Shown: positions 1 to 6,542, counted from the first letter of the stretch. The stretch: 17,637 nucleotides of DNA from CAZEXD01 sp964516865 (GCA_964516865.1 CAZEXD010000009.1:1-17637), one strand, 5' to 3'. Made by a program: numbers and translations. Notes: generated from the sequence alone by a model not told the origin.

Positions 1-154
1 GAATTGATATCGCGGCTCTGCGCATCTGAGAAATTAGTCCGTAGATTTCAGGGTCGGGGAATTTTTCAGTTAATTCGTATACTGAAATCACTAATTCCAT
101 TGATTTCTGCCAAACTATCAAATCTTTATAAGTATTTGTTTTTAATTCGTTCAT
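1..154 (-). CDS. Four-helix-bundle protein (23S rRNA intervening sequence family), 3' end off window
   Basis: The reverse strand from an ATG at 154 reads 51 codons to the window edge with no stop. The residues match the start of the four-helix-bundle / S23 (TIGR02436) family: a YKDLIVWQKSMEL helix at about residues 9-21, then VYELTEKFP, then IYGLISQMRRAAISI at about 37-51. In full-length members a SIPSNIAEG-like segment follows this last stretch. These proteins of about 115-130 residues were first described inside 23S rRNA intervening sequences, but they are also free-standing and very common in CPR genomes; their function is unknown. An extended -10 (202-210) and a TTAGG-type repeat lie upstream. 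The gene is divergent from the SPFH gene. Family assignment is confident; the missing C-terminal half cannot be judged. Confidence 0.85.
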   Translation of the reverse strand, partial: MNELKTNTYKDLIVWQKSMELVISVYELTEKFPDPEIYGLISQMRRAAISI

Positions 155-157
155 AAA

Positions 158-199
158 CCCAATCCTAATAACCTAAAACCTAATCACCTAACACCTAAT
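158..199 (-). repeat. Degenerate TTAGG-type short tandem repeat in the leader of the four-helix-bundle gene
   Basis: Read on the minus strand, TTAGG recurs about every 7-9 bases, with variable TG, TGA and TTT spacers, ending in TTAGGATTGGG just before the start codon. It lies between the presumed -10 (202-207) and the ATG at 154, so it should be transcribed. The G-rich strand is the RNA-like strand. Confidence 0.7.
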
Positions 200-201
200 T
201 T

Positions 202-210
202 ATTATATCA
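202..210 (-). promoter_or_regulatory. Extended -10 promoter for the four-helix-bundle gene
   Basis: The minus strand has TGATATAAT, that is a TGn extension plus a perfect TATAAT at 207-202. No good -35 lies 16-18 bases upstream, which is usual for extended -10 promoters. Transcription would start near 195 and run through the TTAGG repeat. Confidence 0.5.
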
Positions 211-300
211 CAAAGGGGAGTCAAACAATAGTAATGAATTGTGGAAAACATTTCCCGTAATATTTTGATTTTTAAAACTGTTGAAATTTTGGGCAAGGGG

Positions 301-329
301 TTGACAATAATTTTGAAATATGATATATT
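301..329 (+). promoter_or_regulatory. Consensus sigma-70-type promoter for the SPFH gene
   Basis: TTGACA at 301-306, a 17-base spacer, and TATATT at 324-329 preceded by TG at 321-322 (extended -10). This is the closest match to a bacterial housekeeping promoter in the window. The predicted start near 336 gives a leader of about 60 bases that contains a perfect hairpin and a Shine-Dalgarno sequence. Confidence 0.75.
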
Positions 330-339
330 TAAAGAATGG

Positions 340-362
340 GGTGAAGAAAATGTTTCTTCACC
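340..362 (+). promoter_or_regulatory. Perfect hairpin at the 5' end of the SPFH mRNA leader
   Basis: GGTGAAGAAA (340-349) and TTTCTTCACC (353-362) are perfectly complementary and separated by three bases. The structure begins within a few bases of the predicted transcript start and ends 22 bases before the Shine-Dalgarno. It could stabilise the 5' end of the mRNA or, as DNA, serve as a dimeric operator. There is no U-tract, so it is not a terminator. Confidence 0.6.
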
Positions 363-398
363 AAAAAGTTCGTTTGTTCTTTGAAAAGGAGACCTTCG

Positions 399-1553
399 AT
401 GCGTACGGCACTGGTCGTGATTGGCGGCTTGGCAATCGCCGCGGCGATTGTCGGCCTGTTCCTGACTGGCCAAACCGCTGTGGCCGTGGTAGTAGCAGTA
501 GCGATAGTGGCGATGTGGATTGGTCTTTCTATCCACATCGTGGGGCCCGCCGAGATGGCGGTGAAGGTGCTTTTCGGCGTGCCCGTGTCGTTCTGCGACA
601 GCGGGTTTCGATTTGTGCCATTTCTGCCGGGGCTGCAGTGCCATCTGAAGAAGTATCCCAAGAAGATGTATAGTTTGAATTATAGGGAGCAGGAGGTGAT
701 TACGGCAGCCGGGGAATACAAGGGCGTGGCGTATGGCGCCCAAAAGCTGATTGTTGACGCGGCCGCATATTTGAACTTTCCTCGGGAGCCTGTGGCAGGA
801 TTGGATGACGAATCACACCCGCTTATCAAGATTCTGCGAGCGGGCGTCCCAATAGATGAGGCTGCGCTGAAGGATTGGAGCGAGGAGGCGGCGGTTGGCG
901 CGCTTCGTCTGGCGTTTGGTCAGATGACCTGGCGTCAGGCGGTTGAAGACATGGCCACTATCAATCAGATAGTAACAAACAACTTCAAGGACAGCGACGG
1001 CGCGTTGATAAAAGCCGGCTTCCGCGTTCCTGGGATAAGGCTCGTTGTCACCGAGATTCATTTGCCTCGGGAACTGGAAGAGGCGATGGTAGGACCTGAC
1101 AGGATCCGGTTGAAGGTGGACGCGGCCGCAAACGTCGCTAAGCAGAGGGCGATTGAGACCTTTGGCGCGGTGCTGGAGACAATCGCCCATGCCACAGGCA
1201 AGGAACTCACCACCATTAAAGCTGAGTTCGAGAAGGACCCCGCGAAGGCATTCAAGATCTATAGGGGGTTCTTGCCTCGCGGTTTCGACGTTGCCGACTT
1301 CGTCAAGCTGGCGCAGTTACTTCAGAACAATGCCGTGTTTGAATTCCGGACTCCAGACATCAAAGACGGTATGACCGGCGGTCTGATGGCCGCTATCGCG
1401 CTTCTGCGCAAGATGGACGGCAGTGGTGGTGGCGCCGGCAAGCCCGGCGAGCCGGCGATGGGTAGAGAGAAACCGCGGTTCCTTGACGAGATGACAAGGG
1501 AGGAAAGGGTGGAGGAATTGAAAAGAAGAGCAGGGGATAGAGCAAGGGGATAG
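399..1553 (+). CDS. SPFH/band-7 domain membrane protein (stomatin/prohibitin-like), GC-rich
   Basis: A 384-residue protein. Hydrophobic segments at about residues 4-24 and 27-47 anchor it in the membrane. A band-7-like region follows (about 46-250), with IHIVGPAEMAVKVLFG at its start, a VDAAAYLNF strand near 119-127, and VVTEIHLPRELEEAM then VDAAANVAKQRAIE near 216-253, the typical SPFH end running into a helix. The C-terminal tail is Gly-rich then charged (about 341-384). SPFH proteins oligomerise on membranes and scaffold proteases or microdomains; the substrate here is unknown. I chose the ATG at 399 because AAAGGAGA (385-392) sits six bases before it; a TTG at 381 is in frame but lies upstream of that Shine-Dalgarno. 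Base composition is far richer in GC than the neighbours (39 of 60 bases at 421-480), suggesting transfer. The gene has its own promoter and terminator. Confidence 0.8.
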   Translation: MRTALVVIGGLAIAAAIVGLFLTGQTAVAVVVAVAIVAMWIGLSIHIVGPAEMAVKVLFGVPVSFCDSGFRFVPFLPGLQCHLKKYPKKMYSLNYREQEVITAAGEYKGVAYGAQKLIVDAAAYLNFPREPVAGLDDESHPLIKILRAGVPIDEAALKDWSEEAAVGALRLAFGQMTWRQAVEDMATINQIVTNNFKDSDGALIKAGFRVPGIRLVVTEIHLPRELEEAMVGPDRIRLKVDAAANVAKQRAIETFGAVLETIAHATGKELTTIKAEFEKDPAKAFKIYRGFLPRGFDVADFVKLAQLLQNNAVFEFRTPDIKDGMTGGLMAAIALLRKMDGSGGGAGKPGEPAMGREKPRFLDEMTREERVEELKRRAGDRARG

Positions 1554-1561
1554 TCGGTTAA

Positions 1562-1608
1562 GGGGGTGGATTGTTGGTTTCAAAAACCAATAACCCACCC
1601 CTTTTTTT
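1562..1608 (+). terminator. Rho-independent terminator of the SPFH gene
   Basis: A long stem pairs GGGGTGG with CCACCCC and continues through TTGTTGGTTT / AAACCAATAA around a short loop, followed immediately by seven T residues (1602-1608). It begins 9 bases after the SPFH stop. Read from the other strand there is no U-tract, so it serves mainly the plus strand. Confidence 0.9.
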
Positions 1609-1618
1609 GTTTTAAGGT

Positions 1619-2182
1619 TTATTCAATCGGTTCGCGATAAATATCGTCTTTTTTGGTTGTTTTCTTTTCCGGCGAATCTTTTTTTCCAAGCGGAGTTTTT
1701 TTAGGAAGAGGGTGTTTTGCTATTGGTTTTTCTCCCAGCTTTTCTGTTGGTGTTTTTGCTGCTTCTTCTATTTCTTCTATCTCAATCGGTGGTTTTATGG
1801 GAGCGACTGGACGGAATTTTTCTTCTTCCATTGTTTTTTTGGTTTCTATTGATTCTGTTGGTTTTTCTAATTCTTCTTCTGAAATCCTTTCCAACAATGG
1901 CAGAATTTTTTCTTTAATGTCTTTGGCTATTTTTTCCGCGGTTTCTTGGGGGACTTTTAACTCTTTTTGGAGCGAAGCGATTAACTCTTTATCTGATATT
2001 TTTTCTTGAGCAAAATCCTTGGTGAATTTATCTATAATAACAATAGGAGATCTTCTTTTTTCTTTTAATCTTTTAATAACATCTTCACGCTTTTCTTCTA
2101 AATCATATTTTCGGATAATAATTAAAAGCTCCTCGTCAGCTTTGTCTGTAAAAATTATTCGTTGATTTGATAAATTTGTCAT
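1619..2182 (-). CDS. Charged hypothetical protein with a helical N-terminal half and a disordered Lys/Pro/Glu-rich tail
   Basis: A 187-residue protein I do not recognise by name. Residues 1-100 look folded: IIFTDKADEELLIIIRKYDLEE, then DVIKRLKEKRR and a helical stretch, DKELIASLQKELKVPQETAEKIAKDI (about 65-89), resembling a small helical repeat. From about 101 the sequence is low in complexity and rich in E, K, P and T (for example PIKPPIEIEEIEE and LPKKTPLGKK), so it is probably disordered. No signal peptide or membrane segment is visible. It starts 40 bases after the VirB6-like gene on the same strand, so the two are probably co-transcribed and this may be a soluble partner of that membrane protein; that is inference from position only. 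It ends 10 bases from the SPFH terminator. No Shine-Dalgarno precedes the ATG. Confidence 0.7.
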   Translation of the reverse strand: MTNLSNQRIIFTDKADEELLIIIRKYDLEEKREDVIKRLKEKRRSPIVIIDKFTKDFAQEKISDKELIASLQKELKVPQETAEKIAKDIKEKILPLLERISEEELEKPTESIETKKTMEEEKFRPVAPIKPPIEIEEIEEAAKTPTEKLGEKPIAKHPLPKKTPLGKKDSPEKKTTKKDDIYREPIE

Positions 2183-2222
2183 TTTAATAATTAATTAATA
2201 TTTATACCTTTTAAATCAAGTT

Positions 2223-4181
2223 TTATAACCTCTCAATTGCGCCATGAATGGCAGTTAATCGATCTCCTTCTTTGTCGCCATCCGGCGTTTTCTTCTTATA
2301 TTCAGCCAATACCTTCGCTTCTAGTGCGGGCAATTTAGCTTTTATTACGTCTATTTGTTCAGATGTTCCTCTGGCAAGTCCCTTAACTACCTTAGGATTC
2401 AAAGTTGAAACGTCGATATTATCTATTACTTTCGGTGAGAGTTTTCCCATAGCTTTAGGGGTAAGCTTTGACACAAAACTAGATGGGGAAACGCTATCGG
2501 GAATACGATGTGCCACTTGCTCTATCTGACCAGGCGTCATATGAGGAATCGAAGCCGTAAACGCTTCTCCACGAAGATTATTTAATTCTGTTGTGTTTAA
2601 ACGTTGGACTGTTTCTCTAATCGCTTTTTGTTCGGCATCTTCTCGGCTCATTCCCTGCTTTATATATTCCTCAACTTTCGGACTCGTTGCCGCAAGCCGA
2701 GGATCCGCTTTTTCGAAAATACTACGGGGTGTTCCTCTGGCCACAGCATAATTCATGGCGGCAGTTCGGCCTTCTAGTGTTGGAATTTTATCAAACCCTC
2801 CTCTTTCCGCCAATATTCGCGCCGCTACCGCCTTGTCGTTTGCGGCTCTTGCGGTTACTGCCTTTCCTGTGGCTATTTTAGCAAGTCGTTCAGAATCTAA
2901 TCTTTCTAACCTGGCGCTGGACTCTTTTTGTCTTTCCTCTTGTCGCTTAGCTAAAGTTCCCGGCGCCGCTCCTACTAATGGTATATGTTCGGATATTGCC
3001 GTCATCTTATCTCCGACCCATTGACCGGCTCTTGATTTTGCTATGCCCTTACCCATTCTCTGTGCCGCCCAAACACCAGCGCCCAAGGCAAAGCCACCCG
3101 CAACCTTAGCTGCGCTCATAATTGCGTTAGCTCCCATTATTGAACTTGTTTTTGCTAATTTATATCCAATCCAGAGAAAAGTTACAGGCATCCAAACTCT
3201 TAATAAACTTGCACTTGCTTCAGCTGGCGTGGGTGCTGTACCTGGCTGTGTTGCACCTGTCTGTATCGTTTGTTGTTGGAATACTTGTGGATTGATTATT
3301 AGGTGAGAAGCAAGGAAAATACAAAATGCCATACCAACGCCGATAAAACAGTATTTAAGAAAATTTTGCCACCAGACATTCCAGTAATTTTTTGTAAAAC
3401 CAAAAATATAACAGAAAAAAGCTAAAGGAGAAAGAATCACTAAAAGCACCAAAACAAAATGTCTTACCACTAAAATAATTGCTAACATAAATAATGTTGC
3501 TCCTATGAGAATCGCAAAAAAAGCATAACCCGTAAACGCCAACATTCCCAATACCTCGTTTTCCATCACGTCTTTTATTGCCTTATCAATTTGGTCTTTA
3601 AAATTTGGTCCTATCAACATAAGTTTGAATTCACCTAATAATGCACCCCCGTGTCCCCCTCTTGTTAAAAAATAATCCATTGCTATGTTGGAGGCGTCAA
3701 TAATAAAACCGCAAATAAGAGGAGAAAAATTAATGAGAATAGCGATAAGAATCAAGGGAAGCAATTTTTTCTGCGCTTGATACTCCTGAATTCTTAAAAT
3801 TGTGGCGATTCCCACCAATACAAAACCAAGAACAATCAGCATATTTGTCAGGTCTCTGGTGAAATTGAATCCCTCTGTTGTCACTGCGTTTTTGGTTATA
3901 GCGGATTGAAGAAAAGGAAGATCAAGAACGCTCGTCGTTATGTCTATTGAGATAACAGCAAAAGACTGGCACAATCCCATAAAAAACATAAGTAGGGCTC
4001 TTAAAAGTTCCTTCCCCTTCTCACCTAGCCATTTAGCTATTGCTGGTGATGCTACTGAACCAATAGTAGCAATTAATGATAGAACAAGAAGAGTGGTTAG
4101 AAGAGCATCCCCTCTTTCTCTATTTACCTCCTTTAAAAATGAAAATAAATTTTTAATTTTATCTTTTATTTTTTGAAACAT
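2223..4181 (-). CDS. VirB6/TrbL-like polytopic membrane protein with a long soluble C-terminal tail (type IV secretion-like)
   Basis: With the ATG at 4181 the protein is 652 residues. A short basic helix (FQKIKDKIKNLFSFLKE) leads into several hydrophobic segments over roughly residues 28-360, including LLTTLLVLSLIATIG, LLPLILIAILINFSPLICGFII and HFVLVLLVILSPLAFFCYIFGF. This arrangement, with the NYWNVWWQNFLKY segment between membrane spans, is that of VirB6/TrbL-like proteins seen in CPR type IV secretion-like loci. From about 380 the protein is soluble, Ala-rich and helical with many charged residues. VirB6-like proteins form part of the inner-membrane channel. An upstream in-frame ATG at 4229 was rejected because it lies inside the extended -10 at 4218-4226. 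No VirB4 or VirD4 ATPase is in this window. The gene lies downstream of rsmA and upstream of a charged hypothetical protein. Confidence 0.7.
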   Translation of the reverse strand: MFQKIKDKIKNLFSFLKEVNRERGDALLTTLLVLSLIATIGSVASPAIAKWLGEKGKELLRALLMFFMGLCQSFAVISIDITTSVLDLPFLQSAITKNAVTTEGFNFTRDLTNMLIVLGFVLVGIATILRIQEYQAQKKLLPLILIAILINFSPLICGFIIDASNIAMDYFLTRGGHGGALLGEFKLMLIGPNFKDQIDKAIKDVMENEVLGMLAFTGYAFFAILIGATLFMLAIILVVRHFVLVLLVILSPLAFFCYIFGFTKNYWNVWWQNFLKYCFIGVGMAFCIFLASHLIINPQVFQQQTIQTGATQPGTAPTPAEASASLLRVWMPVTFLWIGYKLAKTSSIMGANAIMSAAKVAGGFALGAGVWAAQRMGKGIAKSRAGQWVGDKMTAISEHIPLVGAAPGTLAKRQEERQKESSARLERLDSERLAKIATGKAVTARAANDKAVAARILAERGGFDKIPTLEGRTAAMNYAVARGTPRSIFEKADPRLAATSPKVEEYIKQGMSREDAEQKAIRETVQRLNTTELNNLRGEAFTASIPHMTPGQIEQVAHRIPDSVSPSSFVSKLTPKAMGKLSPKVIDNIDVSTLNPKVVKGLARGTSEQIDVIKAKLPALEAKVLAEYKKKTPDGDKEGDRLTAIHGAIERL

Positions 4182-4217
4182 TTTTGGCGAAAAGATTTTA
4201 AATTTTTTGTTTATACT

Positions 4218-4226
4218 ATTATACCA
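4218..4226 (-). promoter_or_regulatory. Extended -10 promoter for the VirB6-like gene
   Basis: The minus strand reads TGGTATAAT, a perfect TATAAT with a TGn extension, about 37 bases before the ATG at 4181. The -35 region is poor. It lies between the rsmA stop and the VirB6-like start, so the latter can be transcribed separately from rsmA. Confidence 0.6.
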
Positions 4227-4260
4227 CATTCAAAAGAGTAAAGAGGATGTGAATAACTTA

Positions 4261-5139
4261 TCAGTTATTGGTTTTAGTCAGGCGCTCCCAGTCAGAAATA
4301 CTTAATGTTTCAGCTCTTTGTTTTGGGTCTATATTATTTTTTAAAAGCCAAGCGATTATTTGTTCTTTGGTTAGTTTTAGGTTTTTCGCTAAATTACCGG
4401 CAAGTTGTTTCCTTGGATGGAAAAAGCCGGCTTTGACAATTTTAAAGAACCGCTGATTAAACGTTGATTTTCTACGCTGATTAAACGTTGATATTTTTAG
4501 AATGGCTCCATCTACCTTGGGCTTTGGCCAAAAACAATTTTTAGAAACATAACTGATAATTTTTGGTTCGCCATAAAACTGAACCGAAACTGCTAATAAA
4601 TTCATCTTTGGCGGTCGGGAGCAAATTCTTTGCGCCACCTCTTTTTGAATCATTAAGACAAGGTCGCGAGGAGGGCATTTCGCTTCTAGAAGTTTTTTAA
4701 TCAAGGGAGCAGTTATATAGTATGGGATATTGGAAACAACCTTGTAATTTTTAATTTTTTCACCCAAAACAGATCTGTTTTGGGCGGACAATTTACAATT
4801 TTCAATGAATTTTAAAATGTCGCAATTTTCAACTTTCAAAATATCTCCCCGGACGATTTTCACATTTTTAATATTTTTTATTTTTAATTCTTCGTTTAAA
4901 ATTTCTGCCATTTTGGGGTCTTTTTCCACGGTAATGACTTTTTTGGCGTAAAGCGCCAATTTTTGCGTTAAAACACCCAACCCCGGTCCTATTTCTAAAA
5001 TGATATCACTTGCTTTGATATTAGCGGCTTGAATAATTTTAGCCACTATTTTTTTGTCAATTAAAAAATTTTGTCCCAATCCCTTAGAGGGATAAACTCC
5101 ATATTTGCTTAAGGTTTTTTTAGGAGAAATTTCGTTCAT
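4261..5139 (-). CDS. rsmA: 16S rRNA (adenine1518-N6/adenine1519-N6)-dimethyltransferase RsmA
   Basis: A 292-residue KsgA/RsmA methyltransferase, which transfers four methyls from S-adenosylmethionine to two adjacent adenines near the 3' end of 16S rRNA during 30S maturation. Visible motifs: SKGLGQNFLID at about 18-28, the SAM loop EIGPGLGVLT at 49-58, acidic VEKD at 71-74, and the catalytic NIPYYIT at 137-143, equivalent to NLPYNIS in the family. KPKVDGAILK near 206-215 and HPRKQLAGNL near 241-250 are also family-typical. Two oddities: residues about 107-131 are an insertion that includes a perfect DNA palindrome (4763-4784), and residues about 217-230 contain a duplicated STFNQR from a 24-base tandem repeat (4451-4492). 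Both keep the frame. A -10 box lies only a few bases before the ATG. The enzyme should be functional because all core motifs are intact. Confidence 0.95.
   Translation of the reverse strand: MNEISPKKTLSKYGVYPSKGLGQNFLIDKKIVAKIIQAANIKASDIILEIGPGLGVLTQKLALYAKKVITVEKDPKMAEILNEELKIKNIKNVKIVRGDILKVENCDILKFIENCKLSAQNRSVLGEKIKNYKVVSNIPYYITAPLIKKLLEAKCPPRDLVLMIQKEVAQRICSRPPKMNLLAVSVQFYGEPKIISYVSKNCFWPKPKVDGAILKISTFNQRRKSTFNQRFFKIVKAGFFHPRKQLAGNLAKNLKLTKEQIIAWLLKNNIDPKQRAETLSISDWERLTKTNN
4451..4492. repeat. 24-base tandem duplication inside rsmA
   Basis: The 18-base unit CGCTGATTAAACGTTGAT occurs at 4451-4468 and again at 4475-4492, a period of 24 bases. It encodes a repeated STFNQR around residues 217-230 of RsmA, between a conserved strand and the next helix, and keeps the reading frame. 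Confidence 0.9.
4763..4784. repeat. Perfect 22-base palindrome inside the rsmA coding sequence
   Basis: The arm CCCAAAACAGA is followed directly by its reverse complement TCTGTTTTGGG. It encodes part of SAQNRSVLGE (RsmA residues 118-127), inside a low-complexity AT-rich insertion with AATTGTAAATTGT-like sequence on one side and an AATTTTTAATTTTT-like run on the other. The insertion sits just before the catalytic NIPYY motif. Confidence 0.95.
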
Positions 5140-5149
5140 CTTTTTAATT

Positions 5150-5179
5150 ATTATAACAGAAATTATGTTTGTTAAGCAA
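5150..5179 (-). promoter_or_regulatory. Putative promoter giving a nearly leaderless rsmA mRNA
   Basis: TATAAT (5155-5150) with TTGCTT (5179-5174) at an 18-base spacing on the minus strand. The -10 ends 10 bases before the ATG, so the transcript would begin about four bases before the start codon. No Shine-Dalgarno is present. Confidence 0.5.
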
Positions 5180-5262
5180 AAAACTAAAGATCAAGGGCGA
5201 TGGGTTTGGTTTTTTCTAGTTATTGGTAAAAAGACCAAAGACCAACCCTGTTAATAAAGTTC

Positions 5263-5291
5263 TTGACTTTGGGACTTTAAGATGTTATCCT
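5263..5291 (+). promoter_or_regulatory. Putative promoter for the LysM-M23 gene
   Basis: TTGACT at 5263-5268, a 17-base spacer and TATCCT at 5286-5291. The -35 is good and the -10 is weak. It would produce a leader of about 130 bases containing two hairpins. Confidence 0.4.
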
Positions 5292-5297
5292 AAAAAT

Positions 5298-5357
5298 AAC
5301 CTTAGCTTCTATCAAAAAAGAGGATAAGGTTTTGCTATTATAGGAAAATCTTTCCTA
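5298..5357 (+). promoter_or_regulatory. Structured leader upstream of the LysM-M23 gene: two hairpins
   Basis: Hairpin 1 pairs AACCTTA (5298-5304) with TAAGGTT (5325-5331) and continues, after a G-A mismatch, with CTTCT (5306-5310) against AGAGG (5319-5323), leaving an eight-base loop. Hairpin 2 pairs TAGGAAA (5341-5347) with TTTCCTA (5351-5357) around three bases. An A-run/T-run stretch follows (5363-5376). This could be a stability or attenuation element; it does not match a riboswitch consensus that I can recognise. Confidence 0.45.
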
Positions 5358-5426
5358 AGGCTAAAAAAATTTTTTCAGGAATTAAGAAAAAAAACGCTAA
5401 TTGTTTGCCGTTGGCAGAAAGAAAAA

Positions 5427-6497
5427 ATGGGTCTAATGATAAAATTTAAGGGTTTTTTTAAAACTCCTTATTTTTATTATATTTTTGCCCTTTTGATTTT
5501 ATTAGGACTGGTTCAATTTGGAATTTTTCCATTTTCTGACTCTCCTAAAGCCGAAGTTGCTTTTTTTGTTTCGGACTTGAATAAAGCGAATTACTCCCAT
5601 GACGAAACTTCATTTTTTAATCAGCACCAAATTCCTGTTTTAGAATTACCCGAATTGAAAATTATTCAAAACGAATCTTTAGCCGCCATTTCTTCTCCTC
5701 GGGTTTTATCGCTAAAAGTTTTGGGCGCTGTTTTTGGACAAGAGGCGATGCCGCGGAAAGAAATTATTGAATATGAGGTTCAGGCCGGCGACACCCTTCA
5801 GTCAATTGCTGATAATTTTGAAATTTCATTAAATACCCTTCTTTTCGCTAATAATCTTACTAAATCCTCCAAAATTAAAGTGGGTCAGAAACTGGTAATT
5901 CTGCCAGTTTCGGGTTTGGTTCATTTTGTAAAATCAGGAGATACTTTAAGCGAAATAGCCCAAAAATATAAAGCCAAAATTGAGGAAATTATGGAATGGA
6001 ACGAAATGGCTGACGAATCAGAAATTTATGTAGGAGATATTTTAATCATTCCTAATGGCGTAGCGCCCGAAAAACCAGTTTTGCCCGTTCAAACAAAATT
6101 AGCTGATAGTTTCTTTGTTTTTCCCACCGAAGGGAAAATTAGCCAAACATTGCATTGGTATAATGGCGTTGATATCGCCAATAAATGCGGAACGCCAGTC
6201 GTGGCGGCGGCGCCCGGCGAGGTCTTAAAGGCAAATTATGGCTGGAACAATGGGGGAGGAAATGTTATTACGATCAAACACCAAGAGGAGGTGGTTACTT
6301 ATTATGGTCATTTAATGACCATCTTGGTTAAGGCCGGGGATAGGGTTGATTATGGCGAAATAATTGGATTGATGGGAGGGCAACCAGGTATGCCGGGAGC
6401 AGGAATTTCTACAGGTTGCCATTTGCATTTTTCAGTTATTAATGCAAAAAATCCTTTCGCGAATTATCCTTTATGGTATGAGATGAAGTGGAAATAA
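5427..6497 (+). CDS. Membrane-anchored LysM-LysM-M23 peptidase (cell-wall hydrolase-like)
   Basis: A 356-residue protein with an N-terminal membrane segment (about 14-36), a linker, two LysM peptidoglycan-binding modules (about 115-160 with VQAGDTLQSIADNF, and 164-209 with VKSGDTLSEIAQKY, each ending in KVGQKLVI- or YVGDILII-like strands), and a C-terminal M23/LytM domain (about 230-345). In M23 the TYYGHL motif (His295) and TGCHLHF (His332, His334) are intact and Asp249 is present. However, the usual H-x3-D becomes Tyr245-x3-Asp249, with a His at 243 that may substitute. Family members cleave peptide cross-links or act as amidase activators on the outer face of the membrane. The gene is divergent from rsmA, has a structured leader, and is followed by a terminator. 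An in-frame ATG at residue 4 is an alternative start. Confidence 0.88.
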   Translation: MGLMIKFKGFFKTPYFYYIFALLILLGLVQFGIFPFSDSPKAEVAFFVSDLNKANYSHDETSFFNQHQIPVLELPELKIIQNESLAAISSPRVLSLKVLGAVFGQEAMPRKEIIEYEVQAGDTLQSIADNFEISLNTLLFANNLTKSSKIKVGQKLVILPVSGLVHFVKSGDTLSEIAQKYKAKIEEIMEWNEMADESEIYVGDILIIPNGVAPEKPVLPVQTKLADSFFVFPTEGKISQTLHWYNGVDIANKCGTPVVAAAPGEVLKANYGWNNGGGNVITIKHQEEVVTYYGHLMTILVKAGDRVDYGEIIGLMGGQPGMPGAGISTGCHLHFSVINAKNPFANYPLWYEMKWK

Positions 6498-6542
6498 TTC
6501 CAAATAAGCCAGTCGAGCAACCTGTTTAATTAAAATAAAGTA

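Noticed and set aside
381..398. Upstream in-frame TTG start for the SPFH protein
   Set aside because: The Shine-Dalgarno (385-392) lies inside this extension and is correctly spaced for the ATG at 399.
195..743. Minus-strand 182-codon open frame opposite the SPFH gene
   Set aside because: It lies antisense to a clear protein family member and crosses its promoter; GC-rich sequence often gives long spurious antisense frames.
4182..4229. Longer N-terminus for the VirB6-like protein from the ATG at 4229
   Set aside because: That ATG overlaps the extended -10 (TGGTATAAT), so it would not be in the transcript; the ATG at 4181 gives a typical basic N-terminal helix.
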